This document shows, piece after piece, positions 21,060 to 33,929 of a DNA stretch of 64,000 bases. Where the stretch lies: assembly GCA_014529385.2 (NCBI GenBank), contig CM043969.1:11385001-11449000 (forward strand). The letters run 5' to 3'. Source of the DNA: Adiantum capillus-veneris. Taxonomy: Eukaryota > Streptophyta > Polypodiopsida > Polypodiales > Pteridaceae. The translations under genes and the position numbers were made by a program. The notes beneath the pieces are model-generated. The model saw only the letters and a program-made list of their open reading frames with translations. It did no database searches and was not told where the DNA came from. Within the stretch, counting starts at the first letter, position 1. Each line of letters starts with the position of its first letter.

Positions 21060-21990
21060 AGCGAAGCCAAAACAAAAAATTTGGCGATTCTGCCACCCTA
21101 GACCGATGAGATGGGAGCGGATGGACATGAAACTTTGCAGAGCTAGGGAAAGCACTTAAATCCCCACCCCTGCAAAGTTTCATGGGCAATACAATCCCTC
21201 TTGATGGTCTACTGTGGCACAATTGCCAGTTGTTTACCATTGGGCCCTTAGCAAAGCCAAAACAAATAAATTGGCGATTGTGCCACCCCACAGACCAACG
21301 AGATGAGAGTGGATGGCTATGAAACATTGCAGGGGTAGGAAAAGCACCTAAATCCCCAACCTTGCATAGTTTCATGGGCATCATAATCCGTCTCGACGGG
21401 CTACGGTGGCACAATCACTTGTTTTTTACCATTAGACCCTTAGCAAAGCCAAAACAAAAAAATTGGCGATTGTGCCACCCTAGACCTATGAGATGGGAGT
21501 GGATGGCCATGAAACATTTTAGGGGTAGGAAAAGCACCTAAATGCCCACCCTGCAAAGTTTCATGGGCAACGCAATCCGTCTCGACGGTCTACGGTGGCA
21601 CAATCGCTCGCCATTTTTTGACCATTGAGCCCTTCGCGAAGCCAAAATGAAACAATTGACGATTGTGCCACCCTAGACGGACGAGATGGGAGCAAATGGC
21701 CATGAAACATTGTAGGGGTAGGTAAAGTACCTAAATCTCCACTCTTGCAAAGTTTCATGGGCATCCCAATCAGTCGATGGTCTACGGTGGCACAATCCTC
21801 GTTTTTGACCATTGGGTCCGTAGCAAAGCCAAAACAAAAAAGATGGTGATTGTGCCACCCTAAACCAACGAGACGAGAGCAGATGGCCATGTATCTTTGC
21901 AAGGGAAAATAAAGCACCTGAATCCTCACCCTTGCAAAGTTTCATGGGCAACACAATCCTTCTCGACGGGCTTTGGTGGCGCAATCACCA
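21060..21990. repeat. Five-unit ~190-bp tandem repeat
   Basis: Units carry 'gc.aagccaaaac', 'ttggcgattgtgccaccct', 'gagatgggagcggatggcc', 'tgcaaagtttcatgggca' and 'gacggtctacggtggcacaat'. Starts are near 21060, 21250, 21441, 21636 and 21823. Reverse-strand frames through it are repetitive and not considered genes. Confidence 0.9.
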
Positions 21991-22751
21991 ATTTTTCACA
22001 CATGACTCAGTGGCTCATAGCGGCTTTCTTACTGGGTTGGGTGGATAGATTTAAAACAAGAGCTAAGAGGATCACAAAGCTAGAACAAAATAAAGATTCT
22101 TACATCAAAAGAGTGGTAGTAATTAAAGAGGGTTAAGATGATGGGACGTGGAGATCTCAGGATTTCATCAAGCATTTTTGCTCCAATTAGGAAAACAATT
22201 TTTTGCTTATAGAATATCTTCCTATCAATGTACACGTTTACATGCATGTGTTGCAAGAAACGAAAAGGAAATACTTCTGGCCTATTGTTATTATCCATGT
22301 GTCCGGTGTAGGGAATTGATTACTAGAGTTGCATACCTTAAGTGCCGACAAGGTGACACCTTCATCACATGCCTCTATCTCCTGTTGAAGTCCATACAAT
22401 CCTCCACATTAGGTTCAAAACAGACTGGGTGAGAAGAGTCTACCTCAATCGGCTTTCCATTCTGCATGCGGCGGCGGTGCTTGGGTGGTCGCACTTTACT
22501 TGAACTCTCTAGGCATAGAGAGAGCATAGGCCCACTTGCATCCACCAAATGCTTTAGGCTTTGTGGCTTAGACTTTGTGGTTGATGTAGTTGATGACTCT
22601 TCGTGGACCATTAGAGAGAAAACACTTGGTGCTACACAAAATTTGATTGACGTAAGAGTGCTGTGGTTTTCAAAAGCAAAACTCACCATTCTTTCTTCAC
22701 TTCCTCTGTCGGCACTCATTGACAAAATGCTTTGGTTGGGAACAGTGACAA
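21991..22751. other. Unassigned; one uncertain reverse frame
   Basis: No domain recognised. A 142-codon reverse frame spans 22803-22375, with a Ser/Lys-rich centre and C-F-E-P-N-V near its end. It partly overlaps the gypsy protease on the other strand, so at best it is a remnant. Confidence 0.35.
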
Positions 22752-23093
22752 CATTTCGTAGTCCTCCCAATTGATGCTCTTGATTTGCGATTAGCACGAG
22801 CAATGCAAGATGGGGAGCTTACCTCTTGGATATTGATGACACTACAACCCGGCACTAGCACATTAAAAGTAAGAATGGTAGATCATAGAGTCGTACAGGT
22901 GACGGGTATGATTGAAAACATGCAGATAAGAGTTGGGAGGGAGAAATTCAAAACCAGTTTCCTAGTCCTGGATGTGCAGGGAGCATATGGAATGCTACTA
23001 GGGCGCCCATGGTTAAGAACATCACATGCTGTTCATGACTATGCAAACCAAACTTTGACCATAAAAGGGGCCAGTGGCAGAATCCAAATCTAG
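22752..23093 (+). pseudogene. Gypsy retropepsin, C-terminal part
   Basis: The frame contains G-M-L-L-G-R-P-W-L, the conserved C-terminal flap of gypsy proteases, followed by H-D-Y-A-N-Q-T-L-T-I. The N-terminal catalytic D-[ST]-G lies outside the preserved part. It precedes RT-RNase H on the same strand and belongs to one decayed element. Confidence 0.75.
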
Positions 23094-23327
23094 ACCAACA
23101 ATACCAGGAGCTGGAAAACGGAACTGAGGCCGAAGGAGTTGTGTCAGAAGTACAGAGCCAAGAAAATCAAGTGAATGCTAGTGGCTATGAACATATTTCC
23201 TTTGGCAGAAATCGACTTGAATGCAGTCTTGCTGAACAAAGAGCAGGCTGACAAGCAGAAGAGATAATTCCCTGATCAATTTACCGAAGTCAATGCAGGG
23301 GAAAGAACAGTTCAGCTAACTGGGAGG

Positions 23328-24924
23328 ATGGAGGAACCAACTGATACTGGTATAGTAGACGAACCAGTATGTTCTGAGGAATACCCACTGGATCAGAATA
23401 ATGATTCAGAAATGAATGGACCATCCTGGGACTACGCTGAACAATCGACCAAACGAAAAGGAGGCGGACCAAACTGGTTGCTTCCAGACGATCAGGAAGT
23501 AGAAGAGTGGAACCTGGGATCAGAGGAAAATCCCAGAATGATCAAGGTTAACAAGCACCTCAACCCGGCAATGAAGGAAAAGGCACGGGAAATGTTCCAG
23601 AACTTTAAAGATGTGTTTGCCTGGGAACATACAGATTTGAAGGGAGTAGATCCTGAAGTCTGTCAGCACCGAATACCACTGAAATCGAATGCTAGGCCAG
23701 TAAGATTGCAAAGATACCGGATGAACCCCAACTATGCAAAGAAGGTCAAGGAGGAGATTGATAATCTTCTCAAGGCTGGGTTCATTACGAAAGTGGCAAG
23801 CAGTGATTGGCTATTTCCCATAGTTGTCGTTCCCAAAAAGAATGGGAATTAAGAGTTTGTGTTGACTATAGGGAACTAAATGCCTAGACTATTAAGGATC
23901 CATTTCCCTTACCTTTTACTGATATGTTGCTTGATGATATCATAGGATATGAGATGTATAGCTTTATGGATGGTTATAACGGCTATAACCAGTTACAGAT
24001 CACTCCTGAAGATAGAGCTAAAACCACTTTCATCACTGAGTGGGGAGCTTTCATGTATCTGGTGATGCCTTTTGGCCTGTGCAATGCACCAGCTACCTTT
24101 CAGTGGTGTATGATGGAGATGTTTAATGAATTTCTTCATCGGTTCCTCGCCATTTCATGGATGACTTCACTATTTATTCAGATGAGGACCAACACCTTCT
24201 ATTCCTAGAGATGGTTTTTAAACGCTGTCAGGAGAAGAGGATTTGTTTGAATCCATTCAAATATATTTTTCTAGTTTGGAAGGGACAATTACTGGGACAT
24301 GTGGTTTCCCACAATGGAATAGAGATGGCCAATGACAAAATACAGTGTGTCTAGCAAGCTAAAGCACCCAGAACTGCTTCAGAGTTGAGTTCTTTCTTGG
24401 GTTATGTGAATTTCTATAGAAGATTTGTACACAATTTTGCTTCTCAAGAAGTACCACTATATGAGCTTACAAAGAAGACCAGTAAGTTCAACTGGACAGC
24501 TGAGTGTGAGGAGAGTTTCCAGAATTTGAAAAAAGCTATTACCAGTAAACCAGTCCTTAGGCAGCCGAATTGGGATATTATTTTCCACGTACATGTAGAT
24601 GCTTCAGGATTGGCAATGGGGGCAATATTAGCTCAGCCAGATGAAAGAACAGACTATCCGGTTTATTTTGCAAGTCGCAGATTCAGTCAGGCTGAACAAA
24701 GCTATACGACTACTGAGAGAGAAGCCCTCGGAATGGTTTTTAGCGCTACGAAGTTCAGGCATTACCTGTTGGGAAAGTTATTTCATTTTTATGTGGACCA
24801 TCAAGCTCTTCTGTTTTTGATTAACAAAGTCATTATTCAAGGTAGGTTGATAAGATGGATGATGTTTCTTATGAAATTTGAATTCACAAATTTCCATAAG
24901 CCTGGCCGAAACCACTGGAGTTGA
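23328..24924 (+). pseudogene. Ty3/gypsy reverse transcriptase and RNase H, frameshifted
   Basis: RT starts with H-R-I-P-L and I-D-x-L-L-K-A-G-F-I, breaks frame at about 23850, then continues with R-V-C-V-D-Y-R, V-M-P-F-G-L-C-N-A-P-A-T-F and the catalytic F-M-D-D box (24154-24165). It changes frame again near 24150 and has a stop near 24352. RNase H follows with H-V-D-A-S-G, R-E-A-L-G-M-V and F-Y-V-D-H-Q-A-L, ending near 24920. Order and motifs are those of plant gypsy pol, probably the Tat/Athila side, but I cannot place the clade firmly. Several breaks make it inactive. Confidence 0.92.
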
Positions 24925-26330
24925 CTTTCTTTCAAGAAGTACGGAAGGATATTCAGAATCACCCTTGAGAGATGAGCCAGTGGATGCAGATTTATTTCAG
25001 TTAGAGGCAGAAGAATCAGTGGATCCTGAAAGGTATGACATTTATCGATTCCTTTCCCAAGGTGCCTTTCCAGAGGATTGGAAGCAGAATCAGAAGAAAG
25101 CTCTGATCATAAAAAGCCTGAAATTTACTATCATAGGAGGATTACTTTATCGACTGGGTGTGGATGGTATACTTCGACGATGTGTCCCTATGGAAGGAAG
25201 AATGCAAGTGATTTCAGAAGCTCATAATGGTGAGTCTGGTGGACACTTTTCCAATGAATTAAACTACAATAAGATTCTGCAAGCTGGTATGTGGTGGCAA
25301 ACACTGATTTGTTGATGTCAGAAGTTTTTGTAAAACTTGTGACATATGTCAAAGAATGGGCCGACCAACAGCTGCAGATATGACTCCCTTAATGCCAATA
25401 CAACCACTAGGAGTATTCATGAAATGGGGACTGGATTTTATGGGACCTTTTAAGAAGGTAACTCCCAGGAAGAACAAGTACATAGTGATGGCTACTTGTT
25501 ATGTTACCAAGTGGGTTGCAGCTAAGGCTCTTCCCGACAACACAGCCAAGTCAACTGCAAGGTTTCTGATTGAGAATATTGTCTGCCGATATGGATGTCC
25601 AGTAGAGATTGTGACCGATCAAGGAACACATTTTATTAATGACACTATGGAAATCCTATTGGATATGCTTTCAGTCAAGCATCGGAAATCTACTCCTTAC
25701 TATCCCAGATGCAATGGACAGGCTGAAAGTAGCAATAAAACAATAAATACTATTCTCACTAAGGTGGTGCAAAAGAAACCAGACCAGTGGGATTTGAAAC
25801 TTCATACTGCTCTATGGGCTTATAGGAGAGCTTATAAAGTAACTACTGGAATGACACCATTCAGAATGGTGTATGGTACTATAGCTGTGGTTCCTATGGA
25901 GTTTGTAATCCCCAGTCTGAGAATGGCTGTGAAGTATGGATTAGACTTCAACCATAATCTTAAGAAGAGGTTGGATGAACTGATACAATTAGATGAACTC
26001 AGGCAAAGGGCTATATTGGAACAAGAAATTGTTCAACAACGAAGAAAGCACTGGCATGATCGCCGAATTAAAGTTTGAGAATTCCAGAAAGGGGACTTAG
26101 TGCTTCTATATCAGTCTAGACTAGGTCCAAAGAAGCCGAACTTGAAAATTGCCTGGGCAGGACCTTTTGAGGTAGACTGGGTCTTCTCCAATGGCACAGT
26201 CAAACTCAAAGATTTATCGGGGTTGATGTTGCCAAGAGTGTATAATGGAGCAAAGATAAAGCTTTATTATTTAGAGACCAGAGAAACTGAGCCGGAACAA
26301 GGTACTAAGAAACTGGAGGTTGCTGATTAA
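24878..26330 (+). pseudogene. Ty3/gypsy integrase, frameshifted
   Basis: An HHCC-type zinc region (G-H-F-S, then C-K-T-C-D-I-C) at about 25240-25355 leads to the catalytic core: Asp in L-D-F-M-G, Asp in T-D-Q-G-T-H-F and Glu in N-G-Q-A-E-S. The C-terminal part has G-D-L-V-L-L and a G-P-F motif near 26160, then ends at 26330. Frame breaks lie near 25315 and a stop at about 26077. A second ORF follows downstream on the same strand. Confidence 0.92.
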
Positions 26331-26366
26331 GAGATACCGGAATCAGACATTTTTGGACTTTTTCAT

Positions 26367-28440
26367 GTGCAACCAGTTCCAGAAGGACCAGATCAAGCTA
26401 ACCTTAGAATCAGTACCAGTATGGTCGAGCCAGAATGGAAATCAGTTCAGTACCAGTATGGACACACTTTCCAAATTTTAAGTGCCCAACGGTCAAATGG
26501 CACGCGAGTGGTAATTATTACAAGGATGGGTCGTAGTCTTGTCCAATGCATGTCTGCCACGATAGCAACGACGCACAAAAGTCTAGGAGTGGCGAGTGGT
26601 GGAGCTTTTATGGCGCGAACGCGTATAACAGTCAGGAGAGTTACCATTTTTCCTCATAAATCTCCTGCGCGACGCTTCCCTCCTGTCAACCATTCGCCAT
26701 CGCCGAGCTCCGAGGTTTCTTCATTGCAGCCGCAAACTTTGACCTCTGACGAGACAGTTGACTGTCAGATAGTCTTGCTAGCAACACCAGGAAACGGCTT
26801 CGACATGACAAGTAAGTCATCTTCTCCTTCGCCTGTTTCATCGTCATCGACGTCACAATGTATGGGTAGAAAGAAATGCTCAGAGAAGATGCAGAAGTCT
26901 CTTGAGGAAACCCAGGCTATAGTTGCTGAGGCAAAGGCAAGCCTTCCCGTTCTTCCATACAGTAAAATCCAACGTTATGTATTTACTCTTCGAGTTGTAT
27001 TGCAAGCCACAAGGATTTCTTTTGATGCAGACATCATCAAGCAAGTTCTTGATTCCGTTGACGCTGAGAATGGCAGTGCCATGGTAAATGGAAGGAAGGT
27101 GTCAGTAACAACAGAAGCCATAGCATTTGCATTCTGGATGCCCAATGAGCCTAAACCTTCTGTGGCGACTGCGCAGAAAATCAGTATAGATTTAAAGGAG
27201 GATGAAACGGCTAGACGAAAGCGCAAGGCAAGTGCTCAAGGAGTTCTAGTAGCCGGACTGGAAGCCTTCGCTGCTTACAGGTTTGTAGCTGAAGCAGTAA
27301 GTCTTAAGAACAACCCAACGTATGTGTCAGAAAAATTGTTTGCTATGCTGTTGGCCAAGATACTGGATCCACAAGTCCATATCAACCTTTGCCAAATTCT
27401 CTCACATAATGTACTCCAGCAGACTGCCAAGCTAAAATCTCAAACTATTTTCAAGGCCTGGTATGTTTGGCAATTCCTGTATTGGGCTACTGCTACTGCA
27501 AATATTAATGAGCAGGTAAAGCAAGCTTGGAGTGAAAAGCCAATTTCTGAACCAAAGAAAATTGAACTGTCCTCAGATGACGAGGAAACAGACAGTCAAA
27601 CCATTTCAACCGACCTGAAAAGGAAAGCAACTGCAGAAGAGGCTAGCAGTTCAAAGAAGCAAAAAATTACACTGACAAAAAGTAGTGAATTTTTGAAGCA
27701 AATAGAAAGCCAGGTCAAGGCAGTAACCACTGAGAAAGCTGTAGTGAGTCAAACTGAGTAGAAATTTTCTCAAAAGACTGTGCCTGACCAGTCAGTTGTA
27801 AAGAATACAGTTGCTACGAGGTTTGGGAAAGATCATGGCAAGCCAGTCACTGTGGAGCAAATAGCAGACCAGTCAGGGGACAAAGGCAAGAGTCAACTGG
27901 ACAAAGGGAAAGGTCCAGCGTTCTCAACTTTGCCTAGTGGAATTTCTACAAATACTGGAAACCTTCTGCAACTGGTAAAACAGGTAAGCTGCAACAAATG
28001 CAGACTCAACCATTAAAAGGGCATCTTCTGCTCAGCAAAGCTAATTATGCAACTCTACCCTATGTGGCTCCAATGGAAATATATGAGCCTATTGATTCTG
28101 ATCCAACCACAGTCAAAGACAGATGTTCAGTCGTTATACATTCTTCTTGGAATACCATTGTCAGCTGTATGGGACAACTGATGGGGGTTGATGGATCAAA
28201 AGAAGAAGTCAAAAAGCTCAAAGCTGACTTGGCAGAAGCACAACATCAGATTGAAACGCTCCAGAAAGCCCAGGAAGTGCAGAACATACAACACAGGGTA
28301 CTAGAAGCTCAATCAGAAAGGACTAATGAGTTGTTAAACAAAAAGATAGCTAAGGCTGAATCTGAAATCATGATCATCAAAAGTCAAAGGAATGAAGCAC
28401 TGAGAGCTGCCGAGCGAGCTGAAACAATGCTCAGGATGAA
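26367..28440 (+). pseudogene. Extra retroelement ORF downstream of integrase
   Basis: The first frame (26367-27761, 464 codons) has a Ser/Pro-rich start. A globular part (about 27,000-27,500) resembles the plant transposon protein regions seen beside gypsy pol, and the end is acidic and basic (D-D-E-E-T, K-R-K). One stop (27759) separates a continuation in the same frame to 28016. A shift then leads to a Lys/Glu/Gln coiled coil (about 28190-28430). The whole would be near 690 residues. Extra sense ORFs after pol are known in some plant gypsy lineages; the function of this one is unknown. Confidence 0.6.
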
Positions 28441-28870
28441 GCGGGTTTTTCCAAGCTCCCTCTACTCTCTTGCCATTCGTCCACTACCTTTCTCTTTACC
28501 CTTAGCCTTCCAAACCGCTCACTATTGCTCCCATTCTGATATTGGATTGGTACTTGTGTTGGCTTCATTCTCATTGGGCCCACTGGCTCCTTCGTTCTTG
28601 GGTGCCTCGGGATTGGTAAGTGTAATTATTGAAAAATCTTTGCCCTTCTTACAGTGATGAATCTTGATTCCACAGTTAAAGTCTTTGTAGCAAGTACATT
28701 GAGAACATTGATTAGACATATGATCCTTTGATTTGCATTTGGAGCACTAGATCTCTGTCTTCTTCACTGAGGGTCTTTTCCTTGCAATTTCACCTATTTG
28801 TTTGGACATTTCCTCTATCTTTATGCAGAATCCCTTCTTCTTCCCCTTACCCTTGGAATTAAAAATGGAA
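28441..28870 (-). pseudogene. Gag zinc-knuckle fragment
   Basis: Read on the reverse strand, a Lys-rich stretch and K-I-E-E-M-S lead to C-S-K-C-x4-H-x4-C, a CCHC zinc knuckle, and more cysteines follow. One stop precedes the knuckle. It abuts the plus-strand ORF ending at 28440, so a rearrangement joins two elements here. Confidence 0.55.
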
Positions 28871-29009
28871 CAACACTGGAAACAATGACTAGGACTGGAG
28901 TTGCATTAGTTAGAAGGTAAATAAAGTACAACTGAAAATAGTACTGGAAAGTACTTCAACTTATTGTGATTATAAAGGATGCCAGCCAATGGCTCAAGAT
29001 ACAATCACA

Positions 29010-29090
29010 GGGCTTGGGATGATAGAAGTCTAGAGATCTAGAGATCTATGGATCCAAGAAGTTAGAACCCGCAAAATGAGTAATGGGACC
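29010..29090 (-). repeat. LTR-like block, inverted copy of 36346-36426
   Basis: 'ctagagatctatggatccaa' and neighbouring bases to 'aaaatgagtaatggg' occur in reverse at 36346-36426. 'ata.gg.cccattac' is also found beside the TATA box at 42554. These are probably leader/LTR pieces of one gypsy family. Confidence 0.6.
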
Positions 29091-29099
29091 TATTTCTAG

Positions 29100-30183
29100 T
29101 TTTTGACTGATCACAACAATGATGGCCTCTCTTCATTCAACACAACCATTTACAACGTATTCTGAGTAGGCACAGTCCTCAACAACCTCTAGTGGCTCCA
29201 ATGGCCGCCTCGCCAATAAAGCCCTCAATTGGCAAAAAAAAACTCTACAAATTCAAACAAGCCTCATCTTATAGGGGTGGCTAAACAAAAAAAAAAAAAA
29301 CTTCTTATCCCTTGCTCGTGCAGCTCACCGTGAGTATTTTTTTAGTATTTTCTATGGAGTACACACATTTGGCACCTCAATTTTGGTAGTACCTTGCATG
29401 TCTCACCACCTCGGCAAGTTTCCATTCTCTCTCTCTTTTGAGTTTACCCTTTTGCTCAACTTTGGCTCTACCCGCTTTGATCTGATCAGCTCAGATTTTG
29501 CCCCTTTGATGGGCGCCTTGGAATTTCTGTTTTGGAATGCCCCTTGACTCCACTTTTGTTGGGCTTTGAATGACTTTGGACCTCTTTGGAATGGCCCTCT
29601 GATCACATTTGTCGGCCCTTGGGTGGCCCTCGGATTATCTCTCTCTATCTCTAACTCATGACCACCCTAACCCAATTCCCCTCACCTCATCACTAACGAG
29701 GTTGCTAGTGTGTGTGTGTCTGTGTTTGGGGGGGGGGGGGGGGGGGGGGGGGGCTTCATTTGTCCCTGTCAAAAACTTTGGGGGCACATGGGGCAAGGGA
29801 CACGTTCCTTATGAAGGTGCCACATCATCATTGCCCAAAGCTCTCGACCATCGCCACTTGCCTTCGGCTCCGACAAAAGCCACCACCTATTGCACCCAAA
29901 GGGCATCCTCTGCAATTGCGCTCATAGCAAAGAGAGGCCTCCATGGCCCACACGAAGAGAGAACTCCCTTCTCAACTCATCAACAATGTGATGGTCACAC
30001 AAATGAATATATACACCATCTTTATGTCCCCCCAATGTGGATTTGGGTCTACTGTGATGCCACGTGGTGGCTCCTAGGGTGTCTTGGCCCTCGAGCTCAG
30101 AAACCATAAAAAAGAATCAAGTTTTGAACCTCTTTCCCCTCCACATTCTCTTTACTATAATTTTATACCTAGTGCTCCATTGC
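29100..30183. other. No gene; contains poly-G tract
   Basis: No protein domain recognised in either strand. It contains the G run at 29728-29753. The reverse frame 29606-29403 is Lys/Ser-rich with no similarity I know. Confidence 0.5.
29728..29753. repeat. Poly-G tract (26 G)
   Basis: Twenty-six consecutive G after a GT-rich stretch. Length in such tracts is prone to sequencing error, and G runs can form quadruplexes. Confidence 0.95.
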
Positions 30184-30384
30184 TCAAGCCGCAAAAACTG
30201 AACGAAACCCACAATTTTCAACCTCAAACTCCATTGTCTTGACCGCATTTTGACCATGCCATACAAGAAGGTCTTCTCTACTCATTCCATCTTCCCATGG
30301 AAATACATTCCATGTAAGAACTGCATCTTCAATTGGCATCACAGGTTCTTGGCAATACATCAATTCAATAGGCATATAGCCCAT
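30184..30384 (-). pseudogene. Gypsy integrase fragment
   Basis: M-G-Y-M-P-I-E-L-M-Y-x-Q-E-P-V-M-P-I-E matches the conserved segment after the integrase catalytic core of plant gypsy elements. Only about 65 codons remain, on the reverse strand. Confidence 0.75.
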
Positions 30385-31467
30385 GATTGAACTATGTGTT
30401 GTACGGTGTCAGGGGATATGTGTTTGAAACGTGAGTCGGGCAGGCGTGGGGCCTCTCGCTGTGAGAGGTGTGTGAGAGAACAAGAAAAATAGATACATAT
30501 GGATTTGCCAATCAGCAATTGTTATCCGAAGCTTTACCCCTTGCTTGGCCGCTACACTTGTTCGGCCTTCCTTGTGTTTTCCCCTTCCCAGCTCATGCCA
30601 CCTTCTTTCCCTGCCGAGCTCCGACTCGTTATCTTGCCGAGCTCCAACTCCCTTTCTGCCTTTATGGATCTTCAATCGACTTAAACTTCAAGTTTCCATA
30701 ACGTTTTCACTGTAGCTCCAATCGACGTGCCATAAAGACAAGACGGTAGAGCACTTCAAGCACTGCAATTCTAGACCATAATCTCCCATATGTGCTCACT
30801 TCAAGCATGCTCCTTTTTGGCATCATTAAGGCATCTATTGGCACTTTTAACCCACATCTGGCATACATTCATCATTAAACTAGATTATTAGCAAACATTG
30901 AACATTGTCCATTAATCAGGTAAGCTTCAAATAAGCTTGATGTGCATTTTTCGGCCTCTATCTTAGCATGGGAGCGGAGCTGCATGACATCCACCCCCTC
31001 TAAACTTGCACAGCCTCCGGTCTGTGACAGTTGCACTTCAATCTGCATCTGCTATAGGTACCTTAAGCTCTTTGCCATCATCAAACTCATGCAACTGGTA
31101 AACTTATGGAAAATTAAAATAAGGCTTATACCTTATCATCAATGTTCTAGCTTAATCATTAGGTAGCTATCCATCAGAAATCTTTGAACCGTATCTGTCG
31201 TATCTCGACTAGCTAGCTACAAACCATAGTAACTGGAAGAAAAATCCATGAAAAATGTGAAAAAGTCGTTCAAAAATTTTACAAATCTCAAAATTTTTGC
31301 TAGTATTTTCAGTTTTCTTCTTTGTGAGGAGAAAACTCGACTAGCAGCCGCTTAATAAAAGAGACTGTCTTAAATGTTAACAATGACTGGAATCAAGCTA
31401 TAGAAAGCAAGAAATGTAAAGCCATGTGAAGTTGTGAAATGAAAGGTGAAATAAAAAGAACTAATTA

Positions 31468-31640
31468 ATATATGTGTGTATAGAATTTATTAGAATTATG
31501 CAAGGTGAAGCTTTACTTTAACATTCTAAAACAATAGAATGCAAGAGAAAAACATATACGTGTGTGTGTAAAATTTATTAAATTATGCAAGGTGAAGCTT
31601 CACTTTAGGATTTTAAAACAATAGAATGCAAGAAAAGTAA
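31468..31640. repeat. Two-copy ~85-bp tandem repeat
   Basis: 'aattatgcaaggtgaagctt', 'ctttaacattctaaaacaat' and 'agaatgcaaga' appear twice, with a 'gtgtgtgtaaaatttattaa' link. Confidence 0.85.
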
Positions 31641-32415
31641 AGACATGAAATAAAAGGTAAGTCTCCATCATGCACTCAAAACAATGAAAGTCTCCCTAAC
31701 CCAGCACAACACTAAGGGTTTCTTTTAGAAAGCCAAAAAGAAAACTAATGAGCTTAAGAGCTAAGTTGGGGAAAATAAGAGGTCTAAGTGAGACTCAAGG
31801 GTAGTGACGTCCGGCCTTGTTGCAGAAAAAAAGAAGTTTTTTTCCTTTATAAAAGAAGGAGGTGAAGTAAAAAAAAGGGGCGAGCAACAATTTTCAAAAA
31901 AAAGGGGATATATTTTTCCTTTGACTTGGGTTGGAAAAGAAGGAGAGCAACGACGGGGCTCCATCGTTGCCTCCTTGGGAGTAGGTTTTTTCTTGGGGCT
32001 TTTAAGAAAGGGCGAAGCAAGAAGGGTTTTTTGACGGAGGTCAAGCTTCTTCTTCACTGGCTTGGTCAAGGGTGAGGCGAGCTAAAGAGGAGGTTCTTGG
32101 AGGGACGTCTTTCAAGCGACAAGAGCTCAAGAGGGAGGAGCTCACGTGCATGCATGCCTTGACAACAAACGCAAGAGGAGAAAAGTTCGATTCTCGGTGA
32201 TGGTACCAACAAGGGTTGTTGTGATCAGTTTTTTGTGCCCGTCGAGGCTTTGCCGACGAGGCTATTTTTACTAGGTTGTGTTGAGAAAAGGAAAGCAAGG
32301 ATTTCCCACACTTTGCTATCTTTTGCCTTTCCCCCACTCTCGTCTTATGCTCTTGTGCAATTTGCGGTGTCGCGTACGTCTGTGTGTACGCCTCGAGCGA
32401 GCGGTGTGTGAATCT

Positions 32416-32533
<118 letters not shown>

Positions 32534-33898
32534 GTGTTGTCTGTGCTGAAGGGCAAGGATTGAGCATTGTGGTGTAGGTGAGTTTAATTGCAGTATTGCT
32601 AAGGGTGTGTGGGATTAGGTGACGTGCAGGTGGAGCTCTGCTAGCAAGAAATCCATTTTTTGAAGGTGTGTTTGAGAGGATAGGGGTGTTGTGAGTGCCC
32701 TGAGCTATAGAGAGGCCTCTACTTGTCTGTTGGGCATGTTTCCCATTCCCCCTCTCCAACGTGGCGAACACTAGTTCATATTCCCACTGCTGACGTGCAA
32801 AACGATCATTTGCAGGGCTTGAAATTTATTACGGATGCTAATTTGGTGTCAATCCAAGGGCTGCAACACCAGATTTTGCAGGAGAAACAACACTAAACGG
32901 AGGGCTGCGATGCGCTACCCCCCGACACTGTACTTTGACGGTGTAGGCAATGGTCCCCTGCTTAGGGGAGGGGGCGACAGTTGCGCAGACAAGCAAATGA
33001 CACAAAATTTGCGGTGCTGAGTTGAACTCCAATGATTGGATGCTAATGAATTTCATTACGTTAGTTGAGGTGTCAAACATCGCACGTGCTAAGTTGAACA
33101 CCAATGATGCCTCAGGTGTGCAACCCCTTGAGCCTGGACTTTGACGGGTAAGGTACTTTATATTGATGTGTGCTCTTTTGTGCAGGCAGTGCAAGATCTT
33201 GTGATAAGAGGAGGGGTATGGGGAGCCTTGGTCTTTGCGTATGCAATGCCATGGACATCGGAGTTCTACCCAAAGCATGAAATTGTGCATTTTTTATTCT
33301 GGTTTCTCCCATCAAGAGAGACTATTTTCCCTATATGAATCACATTTAAAAGTCGTCCACTCTAGCCGCATGATCACCTTCAGTCAATTGCCTCAAGGTT
33401 GGGTGTCGTTATCACACTTGGCTTGACCTGGCAAGACTAGTAGACTCGACAGAATCTTCCACCATGCACTGTTCAAGAGAACACACGAACCATTCATATC
33501 CTCACTGCCATGCAGGATTTCTTAGTTTTTGTATTTTTCTGTCTGAAAATATAGCTACTTTTTTTGACAATATCTGTTTGGACTGCCCCAAAGGGGTGAG
33601 GCCTTAGCAATGCCTCCCTTTTTAGTAATGAAAAAGGGCAGGATATTTTTTTTTAATGCATTATTTTTTAATGGTTGAAAGAGATAGAAGGTAATTATTG
33701 CATAGACAAGCAAATAGTAATGCCCCATCACTACCAACGGGAGTCATTAATTTAGAAGATGCTCTTCTTGGCCTTCCAAAGGAAAGAAAAACTCCCAAGA
33801 GTCCCAACTTCCAAGGGGTGGTGATTCCAAAATTAAATGGTAGCAAATTAGTGTCATAATTTTCACATCTCTATGAGATTTTTTGGCAGCCACCAATG

Positions 33899-33902
<4 letters not shown>

Positions 33903-33929
<27 letters not shown>
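33903..33929. repeat. (GT)n microsatellite
   Basis: About 13 GT units in non-coding DNA. Confidence 0.9.

Noticed and set aside
22375..22803. 142-codon reverse ORF as a gene
   Set aside because: No motif, and it partly overlaps the gypsy protease on the other strand.
32186..32208. tRNA gene
   Set aside because: Only the 3' end fits; T-stem, anticodon and D arms are absent.
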